Of a stretch of DNA of 54,874 nucleotides, positions 16,339-26,278 are shown one piece after another. The position numbers and the translations under genes are program-made. The notes under the pieces are model-generated. The model ran no database searches and had not been told where the DNA came from. It saw only the letters and a program-made list of their open reading frames with translations. This DNA comes from Betaproteobacteria bacterium (GTDB taxonomy: Bacteria > Pseudomonadota > Gammaproteobacteria > Burkholderiales > Burkholderiaceae_D), in NCBI GenBank assembly GCA_025356395.1, contig JANXTA010000175.1, forward strand, positions 1 through 54,874, written 5' to 3'. The stretch's first letter is position 1; each line of letters starts with the position of its first letter.

Positions 16339-18663
16339 ATGGAAATCGGATTCAGGAAAAGTCAGATCGCGCTCGCGACGATCGCGGCACTCGGCTCGAT
16401 GGCGCTGGTCGGCGTACCGTCCCCCACGCAGGCAGCGAAGGTTGCCGGGAAGTACGTCGCCGGCGATTTTCACAACCACACGACCTGTTCCGACGGTTCG
16501 CTCTCGCTGCAGAAGCTCGTCAAGAAGTCGACCGACCGGGTCGACACGCCGTGGGGTCTGGACTGGTTCGTGCAGGCGGGCCACGGCAACAGCGGCGGCA
16601 CGCGCAACTGCACGCTCACCGAGGACTCCTCGCTCGACACGCCGCTGTATCCGTTCGTCGCGGGCACCAGTCCGAGCACCACCTGGGCCCAGAGCATCGG
16701 CGTGGCCAACGTCAAGGGCGACACGAGTTCGGGCGTCGGCTACATGTGGCGCTGGCAGTCGATCCAGGAGTACGAATATCCCGCCCTCGAATATCTCGCG
16801 ACGCTGAAGGGCCTGCCGCTGTTCCAGGGCATCGAGCAGAACCCGCCAGGGCACGAGCACCTGTCGATGTCCATCATCACGGGCCAGATGCCCGCGTCGC
16901 TCGACACCACGGTGCTGCCGAACACGCCCAAGCCCATCACCGGCCAGCGCTACACGCCGGTCGGCAACGCCGACGCGCTGGCGCAGCACACCTACTGCTT
17001 CGACCGGACGCTGACCGACCGCAGCCGCGGCAACATCACCGGCTCGACCGTCGGCAACAACTGGGACTGCTCGAATCCCGCCAGCCCCGCTTCGTTCAGC
17101 GCCGCGCTCGGCTTCAACGACACGGCCAAGAAGCTGATCCAGCCGAGCGGCAACGGTTCGGGCAACGTCGGCCATCTGATCTCGGTCGAGGCGGTCAAGT
17201 GGATGCAGGCCTTCCACCCGAACGCGAGCTACTGGGTCCCGGCTCACCTCGAGCGTGCAGGCCCCTTCAACCCGAACGGCAGCAACGGCTACAACATCGA
17301 ACACCTGCGCGACTTCAACAACGCCGCACCGCGGATCGCGTTCGGCTTCGAGACGCAGCCGGGTCACGGTGCGGCCAGCGAGCGGGGCGAATACTTCCCG
17401 GGCCGCAACAGCATCGGCGGCGTGCTGGTCGACTCGGTCGGCGGCACGACCTACGGCGGCACCGGCATCTACGGCTCGTACATCGGTGGCGTGTGGGACG
17501 CGCTCCTCGGCGAGGGCCGCAACTACTGGTTCTTCGCGAGTTCCGATTCGCACAACCGCGGCATCTTCGGTGGTGACGACGCCCGCTCGACCCAGGACTT
17601 CCAGCCGGGCGAATACCAGCGCAACTACACGATGGTCCGCAACGGCACCGACAAGCTGCGCCCGCAGACGATCGTCGACGGCCTGCGTACGGGCAATAAC
17701 TGGGCGGCGAGCGGCCAGCTGATCGATCGGCTCGCGTTCATCGCGTGCACGTCGTACGCCGGTCCGGCCCGCCGTACCGATGCAGCGGTCCAGGCTATTG
17801 CCGTTGCGGCCGCGACCAACAACACGGACATAGACCAGTCGGGCTGCGCCACGATGGGCGAGAAGCTGGTGGTTCGACCGGGCGCCGAGATCGTGGTCGC
17901 TGTCGTCGTTCGTGACCCGGCGGGTACCAATTTCTCGCCTTATTCGTTCATGAATCCGTCGCTGGCGCAGATCGGGCTGCAGCAAGCGATGAACGCGCCC
18001 GAGCTGCATCACGTCGACCTGATCCAGGGCATGGTCACCGGCTACAAGACGCCGGGAAACAGCGACTACGCCGGCCAGTGGCCGAACACGTGGCTCGCGG
18101 ACGTTCTTGCCGGCAAGACCAAGGCGCAGCTCGAGGCGACCGTCCCGGTCGCGGCGCGGAACGCATCCGCCGCGGTGATCCGGACCTTCAGCGGCATCGG
18201 CACCACGCCGTGGACACCGGTGACCTCGGGCGCGGACGGCACGCGCTTCCTCGCGATGACCTATCGGATCCCCGCCGTGTCGGCCTCGCAATACGTGCGC
18301 ATACGGGGCACCAACATGCCGCCGGCCGTGCCGTTCGAGACGGATGCCAACGGCAACCCTTTGTCGGACGTTTACACCAACGCGACGACCACGGTGACCG
18401 ATGCCTCGGCGACCCCGTCGCGTCCGGCGACACCGGGTTCGTTGAAGATCGTGTGTGCGGCGACCGGTGGCAACGTTCCCGGAAACGGCCTCGCGTATCC
18501 GGCGGGGTCCGCGCCGATCAACGGCTGTCCGAACCACCTGCCGACCGTCAACGGCGTGAAGTACGTGGCCTACGACATCGCCGCCTGGTCCGACCTTTGG
18601 TTCTACAGCAACCCGATCTTCGTCGAAGTATCGGGTTCGACCGCTGTCGCCGGAATCCAGTAA
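16339..18663 (+). CDS. Secreted PHP-fold metallohydrolase
   Basis: This 774-residue exported protein has a signal peptide at about 1-33 that ends near PTQAA. The first conserved block, AGDFHNHTTCSDGSLS, is PHP motif I, with metal ligands H45 and H47. A second PHP-like block, FFASSDSHNRG, gives D403 and H405. Between them lie EQNPPGHEHLS and AHLERAGPF. The C-terminal third looks like beta domains with paired cysteines. PHP enzymes hydrolyse phosphoesters using two or three metals. With the Pho-like promoter, the natural guess is a phosphate-scavenging phosphoesterase outside the cytoplasm. The start at 16339 is preferred, and an in-frame ATG at 16318 is possible. The protein resembles, but is not clearly, DUF3604. 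Confidence 0.78.
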   Translation: MEIGFRKSQIALATIAALGSMALVGVPSPTQAAKVAGKYVAGDFHNHTTCSDGSLSLQKLVKKSTDRVDTPWGLDWFVQAGHGNSGGTRNCTLTEDSSLDTPLYPFVAGTSPSTTWAQSIGVANVKGDTSSGVGYMWRWQSIQEYEYPALEYLATLKGLPLFQGIEQNPPGHEHLSMSIITGQMPASLDTTVLPNTPKPITGQRYTPVGNADALAQHTYCFDRTLTDRSRGNITGSTVGNNWDCSNPASPASFSAALGFNDTAKKLIQPSGNGSGNVGHLISVEAVKWMQAFHPNASYWVPAHLERAGPFNPNGSNGYNIEHLRDFNNAAPRIAFGFETQPGHGAASERGEYFPGRNSIGGVLVDSVGGTTYGGTGIYGSYIGGVWDALLGEGRNYWFFASSDSHNRGIFGGDDARSTQDFQPGEYQRNYTMVRNGTDKLRPQTIVDGLRTGNNWAASGQLIDRLAFIACTSYAGPARRTDAAVQAIAVAAATNNTDIDQSGCATMGEKLVVRPGAEIVVAVVVRDPAGTNFSPYSFMNPSLAQIGLQQAMNAPELHHVDLIQGMVTGYKTPGNSDYAGQWPNTWLADVLAGKTKAQLEATVPVAARNASAAVIRTFSGIGTTPWTPVTSGADGTRFLAMTYRIPAVSASQYVRIRGTNMPPAVPFETDANGNPLSDVYTNATTTVTDASATPSRPATPGSLKIVCAATGGNVPGNGLAYPAGSAPINGCPNHLPTVNGVKYVAYDIAAWSDLWFYSNPIFVEVSGSTAVAGIQ

Positions 18664-18685
18664 GCGCGTCGGGACTGAATGCGGG

Positions 18686-18720
18686 AAGAGGGCGCCGTGC
18701 GGATTTCGCACGGCGCTCTT
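18686..18720 (+). terminator. Hairpin after the PHP hydrolase gene
   Basis: AAGAG plus CGCCGTGCG (18686-18701) pairs with CGCACGGCG plus CTCTT (18707-18720) around a GATTT loop, with a two-base bulge. It begins 23 bp after the stop codon. The following stretch, CGTCGTT, is only mildly T-rich, so it is a probable but not ideal intrinsic terminator. Confidence 0.55.
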
Positions 18721-18858
18721 CGTCGTTGCGCGACGACCTCGCATCGTCTTCGAATTGTCTTCTTGTTGACTTAGCATCGCGGGTCGCGGCATCCCTGATC
18801 GGGACGTGCGGCACCGATGTATCCATCCACGCATAACAACCGGCCGAGCCGGAATCCC

Positions 18859-19734
18859 ATGTCCGCAACTTCGATGACTTCCCCGCTGGAGGTACCCACG
18901 CTGTCCCGTCGGCTTCGCAATCGGCCTGCCTGGACGCGCGAGCCATTGCTGCATTTCGTGATCCTCGGTGCCCTGCTGTTCGGCATCGATCACGCGCTGG
19001 TCGCTCGTGCCGAGGACCCGCGCACGATCGTGATCGACGCGGCCGCTGACGACGAGGCGCGGCAGGTCTTCGTCGCCGCACGCGGACGGGCGCCGAACGC
19101 TGAGGAGATGACGGCCTTGCGCGGGGTCTGGCTCAACAACGAGGTGCTGTATCGCGAGGGCCTCGCGATGCAGGTCGACCGCGGCGACAAGGCGATTCGT
19201 GACCGCGTCATCTTCAAGGCGCTGAGCCTGGTCGATGCCAACGTGGCGCTGCCGCCGGCCGACGACGTGACGCTGCGGAGGTACTTCGCCAGCCATCGCG
19301 ACCGCTACGACGAACCGGCCCGTTACGACTTCCAGGAAGCCACCCTTGCAGGCGACACGTCCGAGTCGGCCGTGCGTTCCTTTGTGAGCGCGCTCAACGG
19401 CGGCACACCGGGCGATGCGAAGGCGGGGCTGCGCGTGTTCAAGGCGCGACCCGATGCCAACCTTGACCAGAGCTTCGGCAGCGGTTTCGCGAAGGCGCTG
19501 GCCACGCGCCCGATCGGCGAGTGGGTCGCGATGGAGACGCGCGAGGGATGGCGTGCGATCCGCCTCGATGTCATCACAGCACCGAAGGCTGCCGACTTCA
19601 CCGTGATCCGCAACGTCGTGCAGCTCGACTGGGCCGACGCGACGGCCGCCGAGCAACGTTCCGCAGCCGTCACAGCGCTGACGAAGAAGTACACCGTTCA
19701 CGTTGCAGCGGATCCCGCAGCAGACCAGCGATGA
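18859..19734 (+). CDS. Membrane-anchored PpiC-like peptidyl-prolyl isomerase
   Basis: This 291-residue protein has one N-terminal span (about 29-47, LHFVILGALLFGIDHAL). A periplasmic helical region follows with LNNEVLYREGLAMQVDRGD and the SurA/PpiD-like YFASHRDRYDEPARYDFQEA. The rotamase core is degenerate. It probably assists folding or assembly of an envelope protein. It overlaps the next gene by 4 bp (ATGA), so its client may be the HupE-like membrane protein. In other genomes I know PpiC-like and HupE/UreJ-like genes as frequent neighbours. The start could also be the ATG at 18817. Confidence 0.72.
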   Translation: MSATSMTSPLEVPTLSRRLRNRPAWTREPLLHFVILGALLFGIDHALVARAEDPRTIVIDAAADDEARQVFVAARGRAPNAEEMTALRGVWLNNEVLYREGLAMQVDRGDKAIRDRVIFKALSLVDANVALPPADDVTLRRYFASHRDRYDEPARYDFQEATLAGDTSESAVRSFVSALNGGTPGDAKAGLRVFKARPDANLDQSFGSGFAKALATRPIGEWVAMETREGWRAIRLDVITAPKAADFTVIRNVVQLDWADATAAEQRSAAVTALTKKYTVHVAADPAADQR

Positions 19735-20681
19735 GGCTCGGTCTGCGCGCGGTGCTGCTGGTCGTGCTGTCGTTGTTCGTGACGGCGGCTGGTGCGCACG
19801 AACTGACGATTGCGGAGATGGAGGTCCGCGAGACGGCGAAGGGGCAGTTCTTCTGGAGTTGGACCGCGAGCGAGCGCCGTGCGGGCAACGAGGACATGAC
19901 GCCGGTCTGGCCCGAAGGCTGCCTGGCGCAGGAGAACACCTTGCGCTGCGGAGAGGCCGGCCTCAGCGGCGAGTTGTCGATCGAAGGTATTGGTCGGCGT
20001 TACTCGGCAGCCGTGGTCAAGGTGATCTGGCTCGATGGCCAGTCACGGGTCTACACCGTCAGTGCGGGACATCCGTCCGTCCGCCTATACGGCTCGGCCG
20101 ACGACCAGCGCGGCATGGGCGAGATCGCCTCGACCTACCTCGTGCTCGGCATCGAGCACATCCTGAGCGGCATCGACCACCTTCTCTTCGTGATCGGCCT
20201 GCTGTTCCTGGTCGGCTTCCGGCGCAGGTTGTTCTGGACCATCACGGCGTTCACGCTCGCGCACAGCCTCACGCTCGCGAGTGCTTCGCTAGGCTGGCTG
20301 ACGCTGCGATCGCCGCCCGTCGAGGCGTGCATCGCGCTGTCGATCGTGCTCGTCGCGGCGGAGGCGCTGAAGCAGCGCCAGACCTTCGCGCGCCGCTGGC
20401 CCGCTGTCGTGGCGTTCCTGTTCGGCCTCGTGCACGGCCTCGGTTTCGCCGGCGCGCTGAAAGACATCGGCCTGCCTGCGCACCACCTGCCGGTCGCCTT
20501 GCTGACCTTCAACGTCGGCGTGGAGATCGGTCAACTGATGACCGTCGCCGTCGCGTGGGTGATCTGGCGACTGGCGTCGCGCTGGCCGCGGGTGGCGAGG
20601 CTGCGCACCGTTCTGCTGTATGCCATCGGATCGCTCGCCGCGTCGTGGTCCCTGATGCGCATCGTCGCGATCGCCGGTTGA
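19731..20681 (+). CDS. HupE/UreJ-family membrane protein
   Basis: This is a 316-residue protein with a signal peptide (1-21, ending AAGAHE). The periplasmic domain (about 22-130) contains two cysteines (GCLAQENTLRC). A C-terminal membrane domain of six or so spans opens with LGIEHILSGIDHLLFVIGLL, and FGLVHGLGFAGAL follows. The HxxxGxDH and HGLGFA histidine motifs are the family hallmark. Related HupE and UreJ are linked to nickel-enzyme maturation and possibly metal uptake. No hydrogenase or urease genes are near, so the substrate here is open. It is coupled by overlap to the PpiC-like gene before it. Confidence 0.78.
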   Translation: MRLGLRAVLLVVLSLFVTAAGAHELTIAEMEVRETAKGQFFWSWTASERRAGNEDMTPVWPEGCLAQENTLRCGEAGLSGELSIEGIGRRYSAAVVKVIWLDGQSRVYTVSAGHPSVRLYGSADDQRGMGEIASTYLVLGIEHILSGIDHLLFVIGLLFLVGFRRRLFWTITAFTLAHSLTLASASLGWLTLRSPPVEACIALSIVLVAAEALKQRQTFARRWPAVVAFLFGLVHGLGFAGALKDIGLPAHHLPVALLTFNVGVEIGQLMTVAVAWVIWRLASRWPRVARLRTVLLYAIGSLAASWSLMRIVAIAG

Positions 20682-20682
20682 G

Positions 20683-21306
20683 GTGGACGAGGTCATCGGC
20701 CTGTTCCCCACGCCCTTCCTGCGGGCGCAGGCGACGGTGCCGAGACCGCTGGTGCAGCGCCTGATCGAGTCGTTCACGGCGCTCGCCGTCGAGAGCAACA
20801 ACGCGTCCGCCCACCTGTCGCACACGCAGACGCTGCGACCGCAGGACGATCCGCTGCTGATCGAGGCCTGCGACCTGATCGGGCCGAAGCTGATCGACTT
20901 CGGCAAGCTGCTGTTCGGTGAGCGACTCGACTGGTCGATCAAGGAACTGTGGGTCAACGTGCTCGACCACGGCGGTCGCCAGGCGATGCACAACCATGCC
21001 AACAGCTTCGTGTCGGGCGTGATCTATCTGACGCCGACCCACGAGTCGTCGTGCACGGTGTTCATGAAGTCGCCGGGGGGCACCGACTTCATCTTCAAGA
21101 ACGACCACGCCGGCGTGACGGGCGGCGAGTTCAATTCGGACCGATGGATCAGTCCGCAGCCACAGCCCGGCGACCTGGTCCTGTTTCCCAGCTACCTGAT
21201 GCACGCGGTGCCGCCCAACGCGGGAGTTCGTCGCGTCACGCTGTCGTTCAACGCCATCCCCGCACGCCTCGAATCGTGGGGCTACACGATCAAGCTCGAT
21301 GCCTGA
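20683..21306 (+). CDS. 2OG-Fe(II) oxygenase-like protein (TIGR02466 type)
   Basis: This 207-residue protein starts at a GTG one base after the HupE-like stop. It begins IGLFPTPFLRAQ, which is typical of the TIGR02466/2OG-FeII_Oxy_5 group. Likely iron ligands lie in AMHNHANSFVSGVIYL (H103, H105) and in LFPSYLMHAVPPN (H174). R184 is placed to bind 2-oxoglutarate. The family is a predicted hydroxylase with unknown substrate. It sits within the operon between the HupE-like protein and the spermidine-synthase-like protein, and overlaps the latter by 8 bp. Confidence 0.72.
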   Translation: MDEVIGLFPTPFLRAQATVPRPLVQRLIESFTALAVESNNASAHLSHTQTLRPQDDPLLIEACDLIGPKLIDFGKLLFGERLDWSIKELWVNVLDHGGRQAMHNHANSFVSGVIYLTPTHESSCTVFMKSPGGTDFIFKNDHAGVTGGEFNSDRWISPQPQPGDLVLFPSYLMHAVPPNAGVRRVTLSFNAIPARLESWGYTIKLDA

Positions 21307-23905
21307 GATCGTGATCGGCCGCGGCGCGCGGGTCGTCCGCCTGCCGCTGCCGATGCTGCTGATGATGGCGTCGGGTTTCGCGGGGCTCGGTTATCAGATC
21401 GTCTGGACCCAGCAGAGCGCGTTGTGGCTCGGCCACGAGTCCGCAGCGGTACTGGCGGTCGTGGCCGCGTTCTTCGGCGGCCTCGCGATCGGCGCGTGGA
21501 CGACCGGGCCGCACATTGAACGCAGCGCACATCCGGTGCGCTGGTACGTGGCCTGTGAAGCACTGATCGCGGCCTGGGGTCTGGTGCTGATCGGCGCGAT
21601 GGCTTCGTGGAGCGACCGGATGCTCGGCCTCGTCGGCGTGCAGCCGTCGCCGCTCTGGCAGTGGACCGTTGCGTTCGTCGGGACCTTCTTCGTACTGCTG
21701 CCGGCCACGGCCGCGATGGGCGCGACCTTGCCGGCGATGGAGCGCATCACGGCCCGGATGCGGGTCGAGGGCCGCTCGATCGCCGCGCACTACGCGGCCA
21801 ACACCTTCGGTGCGGTGCTCGGCGTACTGGCGTCCGCATTCTGGCTCGTGCCCACGATCGGTCTGACTCGCACGGCGGCGATCTGCATCTCGCTCAACGT
21901 GTTGTGCGCGGCAATCGCGTCGACCACGCTCTCGACGATGGAAGTTTTACCGGCGCAGCGACCGATGCCGCGGCCCGGCGCAAGCGGCGTACGGACGCGG
22001 CTCGCGCTCACGGGCCTGATCGGCATCGGCTACGAGGTGCTCGTGGTCCGGGTGCTGAGCCAGGTGTCCGAGGACACGGTCTATACCTTTGCGCTGCTGC
22101 TCGCCGTCTATCTTCTGGGCAGTGCGGGTGGCGCGGCCGCCTACCAGCGCTGGTTCGCGCGGCAGGGTGTTGCGGGGCGGATGGAGGACGCAAGGGTCAC
22201 TGACCGGCTGCTCTGCGCGCTGGCGGCAGCCTGCCTCCTCGGGACCGGCAGCCTGTGGTTCGGCGAAGACATCAAGACCGCGGTGCTGGACACGCTCGGT
22301 AGGGGCATGCCGGTCGCCCTCGGTGCCGAGGCGGCACTCGCCGTGCTCGCCTTCGCGGCGCCGACCCTGGTGATGGGCGCGTTGTTCAGCCATCTCTGCG
22401 CCCGCGCCAGCGCGGTCGGCATCGGCTTCGGCCGTGCGCTCGGCATCAACATCGTCGGAGCTGCAGCCGCACCCCTGCTGTTCGGCGTGCTGCTGGCGCC
22501 CGCGATCGGGCCCAAGCTGTCGCTGCTCGTCGTGGTTGCGGGCTATCTCGCGCTGACGACGCGCCGCATGTGGTCGCGTCCGGTCGTCTGGGTCCCGGCG
22601 AGTCTGGCGCTGCTGATCGCGGTCTGGGCGCCGCGCCTCGCCTTCATCGAGATCCCGGAAGGCGGACATCTCGTGAGCTACCTCGAAGGGGTGACGGCGG
22701 CCGTGAGCGTCGTCGAGGACGCCGACGGCGTGTTGCGATTGCGCATCGACGATCGCCAGCAGGAGGGCAGCAGTGCGACGCGGCTGGTGGACGGTCGACA
22801 GGCTTGGCTGCCCGTGCTGCTGCATCCGGCGCCGCGCCATGCGCTGTTCCTCGGTCTGGGTACCGGCATCACCGCCTCGTCGGCAGCCGAGGATCCGTTG
22901 CTCGAGGTCGACGCGGTCGAGCTCCTGCCCGAGGTGATCGCATCGTCGCGCCAGTTCACCCAGGCTTTCGACGACGGCGTGCCAAACCCGCGGCTGCACG
23001 TGCTGTCGGCAGATGCCCGTCGTTTCGTGCGGACCACGTCCGGCCGATACGACGTCATCGTCGCGGACAACTTCCATCCAGCCCGCGGTGGCTCCGGAGC
23101 GCTGTATACGGTCGAACATTTCCGCGCCGTCCGCGAGCGCCTCGCGGCCGGCGGCCTGTTCTGCCAGTGGCTGCCCCTGCATCAGCTCGACCTCGACACG
23201 TTGCGTAGCATCGTGCAGTCGTTCATGACGGCTTATCCGGGCGGCTGGGCGATGCTGGCCAGCAACAGCCTCGGCACTCCGGTCGTCGGGTTGGTCGGCG
23301 CCCGCGATGGTGCACGCTTCGACTGGGTTCGGCTACGCGATCGCCTGCAACAGGCCGACGGTCCGATGCACTCCGGCATTGCGGACGAGTTCGCGTTGCT
23401 GGGCGGTTTCGTGGCCGGGCCGGAAGCGCTGCGACGCTTTGCGGGCAGCGCTGCTGCCAACACGGACGATCATCCAGTCGTGGCCTATCGCGCGCCGCTG
23501 GTCACGTACGCACCCACGTCCACGCCGCCGGAGCGATTGATGGAACTGTTGAGCGAGGTATCGATCGTGCCGTCCGAACTGGTCGTCGATGCGCCCGGCG
23601 GCACGACGGTTCGTCTGGCCGCGTACTGGGCGGCGCGAGACCGCTTCATCGAGCTGGGCCGTCATGTCCAGCCCACCACGGACGTGCGCGACATGCTGGC
23701 CCAGGTGCGAGAGCCGCTGCTGGCGATCCTCGCCACAAGCCCCGACTTTCGATCCGCCTACGATCCTTTGTTGCGGATGGCTTCGGACCTCGCGCACGGC
23801 GACCCGATCACCGCACGCGGGCTGCTCGGCGAGTTGGCCGCGGCACAGCCGGTGCGTCCCGAAGCCGGACAGGCTCTGCGAGCACTCGATTCGCGGCTGC
23901 AGTGA
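21299..23905 (+). CDS. Membrane-fused spermidine synthase-like protein
   Basis: This 868-residue fusion has an N-terminal multi-span region (about 15-440, with FAGLGYQIVWTQQSALWLGH and LLPATAAMGATLPAMERI). A SAM/polyamine-synthase Rossmann domain follows (about 500-690) with ALFLGLGTGITASS, VDAVELLPEVI and YDVIVADNFHP. A C-terminal extension of about 150 residues completes it. Such MFS-like plus spermidine synthase fusions are common but mostly uncharacterised. The Asp in VIVADN fits aminopropyltransferases, though the true reaction is unknown. It is the last gene of the 18859-23905 operon. Confidence 0.75.
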   Translation: MPEIVIGRGARVVRLPLPMLLMMASGFAGLGYQIVWTQQSALWLGHESAAVLAVVAAFFGGLAIGAWTTGPHIERSAHPVRWYVACEALIAAWGLVLIGAMASWSDRMLGLVGVQPSPLWQWTVAFVGTFFVLLPATAAMGATLPAMERITARMRVEGRSIAAHYAANTFGAVLGVLASAFWLVPTIGLTRTAAICISLNVLCAAIASTTLSTMEVLPAQRPMPRPGASGVRTRLALTGLIGIGYEVLVVRVLSQVSEDTVYTFALLLAVYLLGSAGGAAAYQRWFARQGVAGRMEDARVTDRLLCALAAACLLGTGSLWFGEDIKTAVLDTLGRGMPVALGAEAALAVLAFAAPTLVMGALFSHLCARASAVGIGFGRALGINIVGAAAAPLLFGVLLAPAIGPKLSLLVVVAGYLALTTRRMWSRPVVWVPASLALLIAVWAPRLAFIEIPEGGHLVSYLEGVTAAVSVVEDADGVLRLRIDDRQQEGSSATRLVDGRQAWLPVLLHPAPRHALFLGLGTGITASSAAEDPLLEVDAVELLPEVIASSRQFTQAFDDGVPNPRLHVLSADARRFVRTTSGRYDVIVADNFHPARGGSGALYTVEHFRAVRERLAAGGLFCQWLPLHQLDLDTLRSIVQSFMTAYPGGWAMLASNSLGTPVVGLVGARDGARFDWVRLRDRLQQADGPMHSGIADEFALLGGFVAGPEALRRFAGSAAANTDDHPVVAYRAPLVTYAPTSTPPERLMELLSEVSIVPSELVVDAPGGTTVRLAAYWAARDRFIELGRHVQPTTDVRDMLAQVREPLLAILATSPDFRSAYDPLLRMASDLAHGDPITARGLLGELAAAQPVRPEAGQALRALDSRLQ

Positions 23906-24193
23906 CGGCTGCGGCCGGTCCGATGTGCGGCATCGCTTGCGCCGTGGCGACACAGCTCGACAGTAAGTAAGAAGAAAAATGAGAACGTCATAACTATTTC
24001 CAACGATGTCGCGCTGCCCAAAGGAATCGGCAAGTTACGACGAAGGACGACAGCCCAATCCTCCATCACGCGTAAGAAACAAGAAAAAAACATCATAAAC
24101 TTGTATAAATTCCGAATCCAATCCTTGCCAGTCGCGCGTATCTAGGTGCGAGCGCCGTATTCCTCTTTTGAAGTACCCATCCCCGACCTCGAC
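23906..24193. other. AT-rich intergenic region before the TonB receptor
   Basis: This 288-bp gap is far richer in A/T than its surroundings, especially at 23960-24115. A TATAAA hexamer at 24104-24109 could be a -10 element, but no convincing -35 lies 17 bp upstream. I found no Fur-like or Pho-like repeat. It probably carries the receptor's promoter. Confidence 0.4.
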
Positions 24194-26278
24194 ATGTCCG
24201 ACCACGAACACGCCACGATCGAACGCGGACTCGCCACACATGCCGTGCTCGTCGTCGCCTTGATCGGCGCGGCGATGTGTCCCGCCCGCGCAGACGATGT
24301 CCAGGCGCTGCCCACCGTCGAGGTCACCGGCAACTACAACAACGGCGTCGGCACGTCGGACGCCGCGAGCCAGGGATCGGTCAACGCGAAGCTGATCGAG
24401 AACCGTCCCACGCTTCGGCCGGGCGAGATCCTGGAGTTCGTGCCGGGCCTGATCGTTTCGCAGCACAGCGGCGACGGCAAGGCAAATCAGTATTACCTGC
24501 GCGGCTTCAACCTCGACCACGGCACTGATTTCGCGACCTTCGTCGATGGCATGCCGATCAACATGCGCACGCACGCGCACGGGCAGGGCTACACCGACCT
24601 CAACTTCCTGATCCCCGAACTGGTCTCGCGGATCGACTACAGGAAGGGTACCTACTACGCCGACGAAGGCGACTTCGCCTCGGCCGGCGCGGCGCACCTG
24701 AGCCTGGTCAACGCGCTCGACCGCGGCATCGCGTCCGTCACGGGCGGCGAACATGGCTATGTGCGCGGGCTGATTTCGAATTCGAATGCCTTCGGCTCCG
24801 GCACCCTGCTGTACGCCGTCGACGCGGGCTACAACAACGGTCCCTGGAACAACCCCGAGCATTCGCGGCGGACCAGCGGCGTGCTGCGTTATTCGCAGGG
24901 ACAGCCCGGCAACGGCTTCTCGATCACCGCGATGGGCTACGACGCGAAGTGGACCAGCACCGACCAGATTCCGCTGCGTGCCGTCGACAGCGGATTGATC
25001 GATCGCTTCGGCTCCATCGACCCCACCGACGGCGGCAAGACGTCGCGCTACAGCCTGTCGCTCGACGGCGGCAAGTCCAATGACTTCGGCCTGTTCAAGG
25101 CCAACGCCTACGCGGTGGCTTCGCGCCTGAACCTCTACAACGACTTCACCTATGCCCTCGACGATCCGATCAACGGCGATCAGTTCGAGCAGTCCGAGAC
25201 TCGCAAGATGTACGGCTTCGCGATCAGCCAGTCTTTCTTCAACCGGCTCGGTGCCGTCGACATGGAGAACACGATCGGACTGCAGACCCGTTACGACAAG
25301 CTCGATCCGATCGCGCTGTATCACGACGTGACGCGCCAGCGCCTCGATACGACGCGGGTGGATCGGGTCAAGGAAGCGAGCGCCGGTCTGTACTTCGAGA
25401 ACAAGATCAAGTGGACCGACTGGTTCCGCAGCATCGCCGGCGGCCGCTACGACGCGTATCACTTCGACGTCGCGAGCAATCTCGACGCCAACTCCGGCAA
25501 GGTCAGCGACCACATCACGTCGCCGAAGCTGTCGTTGATCTTCGGACCGTGGGCCAGGACCGAGTTCTTCGCGAACTATGGCCAGGGCTTCCACAGCAAC
25601 GACGCGCGCGGCGTGACCAGCACGGTCTCGCCGGCGGATGGCAGTTCGATCGAGCGCGCGGTGCCGCTGGTCAAGACCCGCGGCGAAGAGGTGGGTGCAC
25701 GGACCGAGATCGTGCCGGGTTTACAGAGCTCGCTGGCGCTGTGGCGCCTCGCGCTCGCGTCGGAGCTGGTGTTCTCGGGCGATGCCGGCGACACGCAGAT
25801 CAGCCGCGCGAGTCGACGTCAGGGCATCGAGTTCAACAACCACTACATCGCGACGCCATGGCTGCTGTTCGATCTCGACCTGGCGCTGTCGCGTTCGCAC
25901 TACACGCAGGACGATCCGATCGGCAACTACATACCCGGTTCGATCGAGAAGGTCGCGTCGTTCGGTGTCAGCGTGATCGATCGCGGCCCCTGGTTCGGCC
26001 ACTTCCAGTTGCGCTACTTCGGGCCGCGACCGTTGATCGAGGACAACACCGTTCGATCGCAGTCGACGACGCTGGCGTCTGTGCGCGTCGGCTACAACCT
26101 CAGCAAGAACCTCAAGATCTCGCTGGACGTCTTCAACCTGTTCGACCGCAAGGCGAGCGACATCGATTACTACTACACGTCGCGCCTGCCGGGCGAACCC
26201 GCGGCGGGCGTCAACGACATCCACTTCCATCCGGTCGAGCCACGGACGGCCCGCGTGTCGCTGGTCGCGCGCTTCTGA
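24194..26278 (+). CDS. TonB-dependent outer-membrane receptor
   Basis: This 694-residue protein starts at an ATG with a poor ribosome site. An in-frame GTG at 24146 would add 16 residues. The signal peptide ends near MCPARADD. A TonB-box-like LPTVEVTG and a plug domain (about 45-160) follow, with QYYLRGFNLDHGTDFATFV and GMPINMRTHAHGQGYTDLNF. A beta-barrel ends in ARVSLVARF with the terminal aromatic residue typical of OMPs. It takes up a scarce ligand across the outer membrane using TonB energy. The ligand is not evident, and the HAHGQGYTDLNFLIPELV block marks a distinct subfamily. A fasciclin gene follows. Confidence 0.85.
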   Translation: MSDHEHATIERGLATHAVLVVALIGAAMCPARADDVQALPTVEVTGNYNNGVGTSDAASQGSVNAKLIENRPTLRPGEILEFVPGLIVSQHSGDGKANQYYLRGFNLDHGTDFATFVDGMPINMRTHAHGQGYTDLNFLIPELVSRIDYRKGTYYADEGDFASAGAAHLSLVNALDRGIASVTGGEHGYVRGLISNSNAFGSGTLLYAVDAGYNNGPWNNPEHSRRTSGVLRYSQGQPGNGFSITAMGYDAKWTSTDQIPLRAVDSGLIDRFGSIDPTDGGKTSRYSLSLDGGKSNDFGLFKANAYAVASRLNLYNDFTYALDDPINGDQFEQSETRKMYGFAISQSFFNRLGAVDMENTIGLQTRYDKLDPIALYHDVTRQRLDTTRVDRVKEASAGLYFENKIKWTDWFRSIAGGRYDAYHFDVASNLDANSGKVSDHITSPKLSLIFGPWARTEFFANYGQGFHSNDARGVTSTVSPADGSSIERAVPLVKTRGEEVGARTEIVPGLQSSLALWRLALASELVFSGDAGDTQISRASRRQGIEFNNHYIATPWLLFDLDLALSRSHYTQDDPIGNYIPGSIEKVASFGVSVIDRGPWFGHFQLRYFGPRPLIEDNTVRSQSTTLASVRVGYNLSKNLKISLDVFNLFDRKASDIDYYYTSRLPGEPAAGVNDIHFHPVEPRTARVSLVARF

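Noticed and set aside
16309-19701. 1130-codon open frame antisense to the PHP and PpiC-like genes
   Set aside because: High third-position GC keeps the antisense frame open. Its translation is Arg/Ala/Asp-rich with no motif, whereas the plus-strand genes have clear domains and ribosome sites.
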